A program made the translations under genes and the position numbers. Positions 59,011 through 64,000 of a stretch of 64,000 bases of DNA are shown one piece after another (the stretch's first letter is position 1; each line of letters starts with the position of its first letter). Below the pieces are notes generated by a model that was not told the origin of the DNA, did no database searches, and was given only the letters and a program-made list of their open reading frames with translations. Origin of the DNA: Lichenostomus cassidix (lineage: Eukaryota; Chordata; Aves; Passeriformes; Meliphagidae); contig CM039196.1 in the NCBI GenBank assembly GCA_008360975.2, positions 3,906,001 through 3,970,000 on the forward strand, written 5' to 3'.

Positions 59011-62000
59011 GCTGCTGTTGCTCTGTTAAGAGTTTGTCTGCAGCAACGACTCCTCCTGTTGATCGCTGATCTGCAAATGTACACGAGCCCAACACCAAAA
59101 ACCTCTATCTCCCACAGGTGCTCTTGCTAGCTCTTAAAATTTGGTTTACACGTGCCAAACAAGAACAATTCTTCCCATAACCATCTTCAGGCTTGATCAG
59201 AGCCTGGAGATAACCAACTTCCAGGCCCTTCTGCAGTAGTTCAACCTGTATCTCCCTGCAGAAGGTGCCTGAAAAATGTTCACCCAAGCCCCACATTTAG
59301 GCTGTGATTGGAAAGTCAATAATGGCAAAGATTACAGAACCACTGGCTAAACAAACCTATTTATATTTGTAATTAAAACCAGTGATTATTTTGCTGTGTT
59401 TGCCAACCACATCTGAGAAACAGCCAACACTCACAGAGTGATTTGGGTTTTATAACATCTCCTTTGAGTCGGTGTGACAGAGCCAGCCAGTGGCCAAGGG
59501 TGAGAATCAACTGGGTTGCACCAAAAAGGAAAAACTGCACATCCAGCCCTGTGCAGAGCAGGCAGTTGAGAAAGAGGTCGGCTGTGCTCTGCCTCCTCCC
59601 TGATATCATCTCCTGAGAGGCTGCTGGGAGCTGGAGCAGCAGGATGTGGGGCTGAGATAAGGCCACAAGCACCACACGCATGAGGCTCACACACTACTCC
59701 ATCTTGGAGAACTTAAGGCTGTGCTTAACTCCAGGCTAACACGTCCTCCCATGGGCTTGGCCTAGCCCTGACAGCAGTTTTCCAAAGATTTGGGTGAGCT
59801 GTGGGTGCTCTGCACCTTTAGGGGGAAAAAGAGATCAAGCCACAGCATCTGCCTGATGGTTATCCGGGAAGGAAGGTTTGAGCAGACACAGATAACACAG
59901 CTCAGACGTGCAGCTTCTGGCTGCACTGAGCCCAACGGGGCTCTCAGATCTCTCTGTGCTCTTACTTTTCCTCCTGCTCTAAGAATTTACAATCAGGGAG
60001 CAACACAGACTCCTGGCTGCCTGCTGGGAACAGCGTGGATGCTACATTGTTGAAGCTTCCACAAAATTTTTGGAAACAGAGAAACAGACGGCCTAAAGCA
60101 GATTAATGTCTAAGAAAATGCAGATAGCAGCAATATCTCTGAAAGCAAAGCTGAACCTAGTGCTTGTCTCCTCAGTCTGTGCTGGGTTAGAAGCTGTTCC
60201 AGGGAGAAAGAAAAGCATTTTGGAATGACAGAAACCATAAGGAGGGATGACCAGGGAGCAGCAAGACGTGGCTGGGTGCAAAACCATGATCCAGACCTGT
60301 TCCTCCAAGAAAGCAATCAGATGGCTCATGGAACCAGATCCAACTATGCAACCTCAAATGAAAATCCTGGAATTTTTTTGGAATGAACAAAAATCATTTG
60401 TTCACCAGGCAGATGAGTACATTATGTCATAAATGTGTACTAGCACAGCCATCCTGTATTGATGAAACACAGCTTGAGCTGGCAGCACGCTGGGGACATA
60501 TTTCCAAAAACCCTTCCTTTTCCCCAACCATTACATCTCCAAGGTCTGCAGAGCCAGGAGCTGGACTGCTGACCCCTGTGCTCAGGGCATGTGTGACAAA
60601 ACCCAGCTGTCACCAAGGCTAGACCAGCACTGAACGAGGCACAAACACCAGCACAGGCCATTCCTGCAGGGTTTTTTTTTTCAGAGAAGCAGCAGAATGA
60701 AGTTGAACAATTCTGCCACCCCCTGGGCACCGGGCAGAGTCTCAGTGGATTGATCTGGAGCAGAAAAGGGGACAGCAGTCACTGGGAAGGGGACAGGATC
60801 GACCCACCAAACGAACAGGAGCTTCACTTATCATCTGTGTTGTGTCTGTGCGTTTCCTTCAGCTCTTGGCAGTGTTTCCCCCAGAGAACAGCAGAGGCTG
60901 TGCACCAGAGCCATCTGATTCTCAAGGTCTGTCTGGCTATTTAATTACCAGATTCTTATCCTGACAATCCTATACGGAAGAGCAGCCCCAGGAGACTGAA
61001 GGACAGAGGAAACTCATGGGATCTCAGTGTCCAACGTCAGGGCTGCAGCATTTTTCAACAGCCAGGAGAAAAGCATCAGCCTTTAAGCCTGGCCTAAGTG
61101 CATCTACAGAACTGGTGGCTCTGGCAGTGGTGAATGCACATGCCTGGCTTGTAAAGAGGCCAGACAGACCAAAGGTGGCCACAAATCTAAAGATCTCCCC
61201 AGGATTTATTTTTACAGTGAGAACATTTGCAATGAAGAGGATGAAGCTGTATTTTCTCTTTCAGCACAGAACTGTATATCCTAAAGAGGAGGCTGCCATC
61301 CTGCTTGGTTACATGTTACTGTTTAATACCACATGGGGAAAAGCACAAGAATTAGGGTTGTGTGGCTGTTCGTGGCTTCAGCAGGTTCCTACTGGGAACC
61401 TGCACAAGGAGCAGATCCAGGAATCCTGAATTTTGTTTTAATCAATACAAAATCCATTCTCCACTAAGTCAGCTCTCCAATGGCATTACAGACAGCTACG
61501 AAATGCCCACACACAGGAGAGCACACATAACAGACACACAGCACTTCTGTCTGCAGACAGGAGAGCCATGGAACTCCAGGCATCCCAGGTGGGCAGCAGC
61601 CAGGAGAAACTACCTCAGAACACAGAAACAAAAAAGTCCAACACCTTCCTACTCTGTCCACAAGCAGCCCTGCTTTCTGACTTCACCTGCAGAGCAAGCA
61701 CAGTCTAAGCAGCAGCATGAGCAGCTTTGCTTTTCCTGAACCCAGGATCATGAAAGCAGGAAGGAGTGACAAGGAGAAGAGACTGATTGCTGAACCACTG
61801 CTGTACCTTTACACTTCTCCCTTGGGCTGTGGTTTACAGGTTAGAGGGTTAGAGTTGCCTGCAAGAGCCAGGCTGAGTGAGCCATCCTCAGCATTACTCA
61901 GAGCCCCATTAGCCCCAGCACATGAGCTTGTGTCACCACTTGGGATCTGCACAGTGTCAGCGAAAGGAGCCTTTCTCTTCCCTGGCAGCACAGCTCAGCC

Positions 62001-62465
62001 CTGTTCTCCCCTCACATGAACACAGTGGCTCTGAACAACCCCAAGGGGGCAAATTCCTGGCAGTTAATACCCAGGAATGAGCAGAGCTCTCCTCTCCCCA
62101 CCCTGGCAGCAGAGCCCCCTTCCCCAGTGGAGCCCCAGCCTCAGGGAGCAGCAGCAGCAGAGCCAGAGATGCTGTGATAACATTAAAGTGCTGTGGCCAG
62201 AGCTGACCAGCAATTTTCCACTGCCTTCCCACCAGGGGAAAAAGGATCACAAACTCTCTTCTGTGCTTTCAGCTCGTTAAATGTTCATCTCAAAACTCAT
62301 AAGGGAGAGATCATCCCCAGGTTCAGCTCTCTGCAGACCATGCCATCCCCTCCAGGCAAAGCACAGGCTCAAGGTCGGGGATCTCTGCGGGATCAGGACT
62401 GGGATGCTTGGCAGACAGTTAACAACAGTGGAAAAGATGTTTGGAGCCCAAAAAGCTCTGCTTAC

Positions 62466-62506
62466 CTCACATTTAATCTACGCTCTTCATCACTACCGAC
62501 CTCCGC
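62466..62506 (-). CDS. SSH1: SSH1 exon 2 (41 nt)
   Basis: The acceptor CTCCCCTCAG precedes 62506 and the donor GTGAG|GTAAGC follows. It encodes AEVGSDEERRLNV plus two bases, matching human EAGSEEDRKLNL. It is the first SSH1 exon in the window, and it enters in phase 0 from an exon 1 that is not present here. Confidence 0.9.
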
Positions 62507-64000
62507 CTGAGGGGAGAAAAGGATACAAGAGAAAGTTACATGTTGGTTGTTTCCACGTAACACCTTTAAATAAAATCCCTGCACCAACAGGATGTGGGGG
62601 GCTGTTTGCCGCGGGGCTTTTCTCCCCGGTGCCAGGGATAAGTGACACTCCCTAGTCCTGTATGCCACCAGCACCCGGCGCCGGGTGACAAAGGGGCTCA
62701 CGGGGATTTTAAAGCTATTAGGTCCTAATCCTGGCAAGCTGGTCCTGGAGCGCAGAGCGCTTTGAAGAGCGCCAACCCCGACGTCACCGCAGCGCACACC
62801 TCGCTCCCACTGCGCACACACGTGAGGGCAGCGGGCTGGCAGCCACGGCTGGGCACGAATAATTGGGATTCGGGGTGTCCCAGGCACAAGGACACAGCCA
62901 GAAGTGTTCCCTGGGATTGTCCCAGCTCCAGCGCCTGATGTGCAGCTCCAGGGCTCACACCGGCAGGCCAAGGAGGTCACCTCCACCTGGATGATGGCAC
63001 ACGTGTCCCCAGGCCAGCACAATGCCCACCTCCTTGCACGTCCTCTGTCTGCTGCCTTCCTGAGGAACACGCTGCTTTGGAGGCAGGCATGGATTAAAAC
63101 AGGCTATTTTGCACCAGGCACTGCTGGAAAGTCCCTCTGGAAGCAAATTTGGCTGCTCAGGTGAAATTACATTTTATTTACTCTCCTCAAAAGAGGAGTG
63201 TGGCCTCAGCCTGCTTCCAAACCCAAGCATTTCCACAGTTATGCTTTCTAGCCATCTCCTTCAACTTTCCTATTAGCTGCTAGACAAAATTCCTCAGTAA
63301 AGAAAAGCAGAGTTGGGGCTAATTGCATCCAGAGCTGACCAAAAAAAACAAAAAACAAAAAACCCAACAGGCTTTAAGATAGCTCTCCTTTGGTCCTGCG
63401 TGAGTAAACAGAGGAGAAAGAGCTGGGAGCATCCCCTTTGGAGGGCAGGGCTGTGCTGGGGAGAAGGTTTGGGCCCAAGAAGCAAAGCAGGGACCTTACA
63501 GGAAATCCTTCACACCCACAACACACCAGATCCTGACACAGCTGATGGACACAAGCCTTGAAGGAATCAGGCTCCATCAGGGCTGACACTTGGGGGATAT
63601 CCTGGTATTTCCTACAGCATTGCTCAGAACCCACATCAAATAAGGATCCCCATAAGAGTTACTTGTTTCTGGGTGGTTTTGTACAAGTTAAAAATATGCA
63701 AATAGTGTAATTTCAAATGCTCAAGACTGGAGCTTTGGGGAGGGGGGTGGATTGCTCCCCACCCTCTCAAGTTAGGACTCGAGAGGTTTCAGCACACAGG
63801 AGCCACTCTGCTGACAATCTGTGAGAACCAAGTAAAGCCAGGGGAAAAAAAAAATCCTGCAAATGCAACAGCAGAGGCCGGATATTGGAACTGTGGCTAT
63901 TTGGAGGAAGGGAGATGCACAAGGCTGTCCTGACTGACCCAGCTGAGGGTGAGGAGCATACCATGGCTATTTTTAGTCTGTTTACAGTGCAGAGCTGGGC
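62507..64000. other. SSH1: SSH1 intron 1, right edge
   Basis: Sequence upstream of exon 2. No CpG island or first exon (expected start of the MALVT type in mammals) is present, so SSH1 exon 1 and its main promoter are beyond the window. Confidence 0.7.

Larger units (their letters stand above)
51167..62465. other. SSH1: SSH1 intron 2 (11.3 kb)
   Basis: It contains one CR1 (58795-59010), a 73-bp duplication (54017-54170) and a modest CpG-bearing patch at about 52.99-53.87 kb. No coding exon can be supported. Confidence 0.7.
34916..62506 (-). other. SSH1: SSH1 (slingshot protein phosphatase 1), exons 2-15 and 3'UTR
   Basis: Slingshot-1 dephosphorylates phospho-Ser3 of cofilin/ADF, reactivating actin severing. 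It can also act on LIMK1 and is itself activated by F-actin and held by 14-3-3 (family knowledge). Fourteen exons were joined by hand. Every splice site is GT-AG and every phase matches. Coding length from exon 2 is 3156 nt (1051 residues plus stop), against 1049 residues for the whole human protein. Exon 1 (about 23 residues in human) lies beyond position 64000. With that 23-residue offset the catalytic Cys (370 here) and a key Trp (435 here) fall on human 393 and 458, confirming the model. SSH2 and SSH3 are excluded by the C-terminal SSPLKRSNSLAKLG and WMSKS ending and by the CORO1C neighbour. Confidence 0.97.

Overview
The window is nuclear DNA from a vertebrate, most likely a bird. It holds many short CR1-type LINE fragments with the avian tail pattern (AATGGTTTGGGTTGGAAGG and its complement), compact introns, CpG-island promoters, and exons whose proteins closely match vertebrate coronin-1C and slingshot-1. 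A songbird is plausible from the CR1 subfamily look, but I cannot prove it. I see no bacterial genes, operons, tRNA/rRNA genes or CRISPR arrays.

Layout, with all recognised genes on the minus strand. (1) 1 to about 23.2 kb is the 5' part of CORO1C. It has a CpG-island promoter and probable non-coding first exon near 23.0-23.2 kb, a 17-kb first intron, the first standard coding exon at 5650-5849, and intron 2 running off the left edge. Intron 1 holds a candidate alternative exon (17107-17279) with a near-perfect donor whose frame joins that of coronin. Intron 2 holds a second, unexplained CpG island at 3.06-3.62 kb with an array of E2F-like sites, a CCAAT box and a perfect CArG box. (2) 23.41-23.99 kb is a 23-bp minisatellite of about 25 copies, just upstream of the CORO1C promoter. 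(3) 24-28.1 kb is intergenic. (4) 28.1-31.2 kb is a gene I do not recognise: a 1360-nt coding exon, a 1.5-kb intron, and a short terminal exon that joins in frame, with a stop and a poly(A) signal. It encodes a 478-residue acidic, serine-rich, probably disordered protein. (5) 31.2-34.9 kb is upstream and intergenic sequence. (6) 34.9-62.5 kb is SSH1. Exons 2 to 15 are all intact with consensus splice sites (3156 nt, 1051 residues plus stop), followed by a 3.2-kb 3'UTR with two possible poly(A) sites. Exon 1 lies beyond the right edge.

CORO1C (F-actin/Arp2/3 regulator) and SSH1 (cofilin phosphatase) both act on actin turnover. The neighbour pairing recalls CORO6-SSH2 and CORO1B-SSH3 elsewhere in vertebrate genomes, so this looks like one surviving copy of an ancient coronin-slingshot linkage, here with an unidentified gene between the two. 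CR1 fragments are concentrated in the left 28.6 kb and nearly absent from the right 35 kb.
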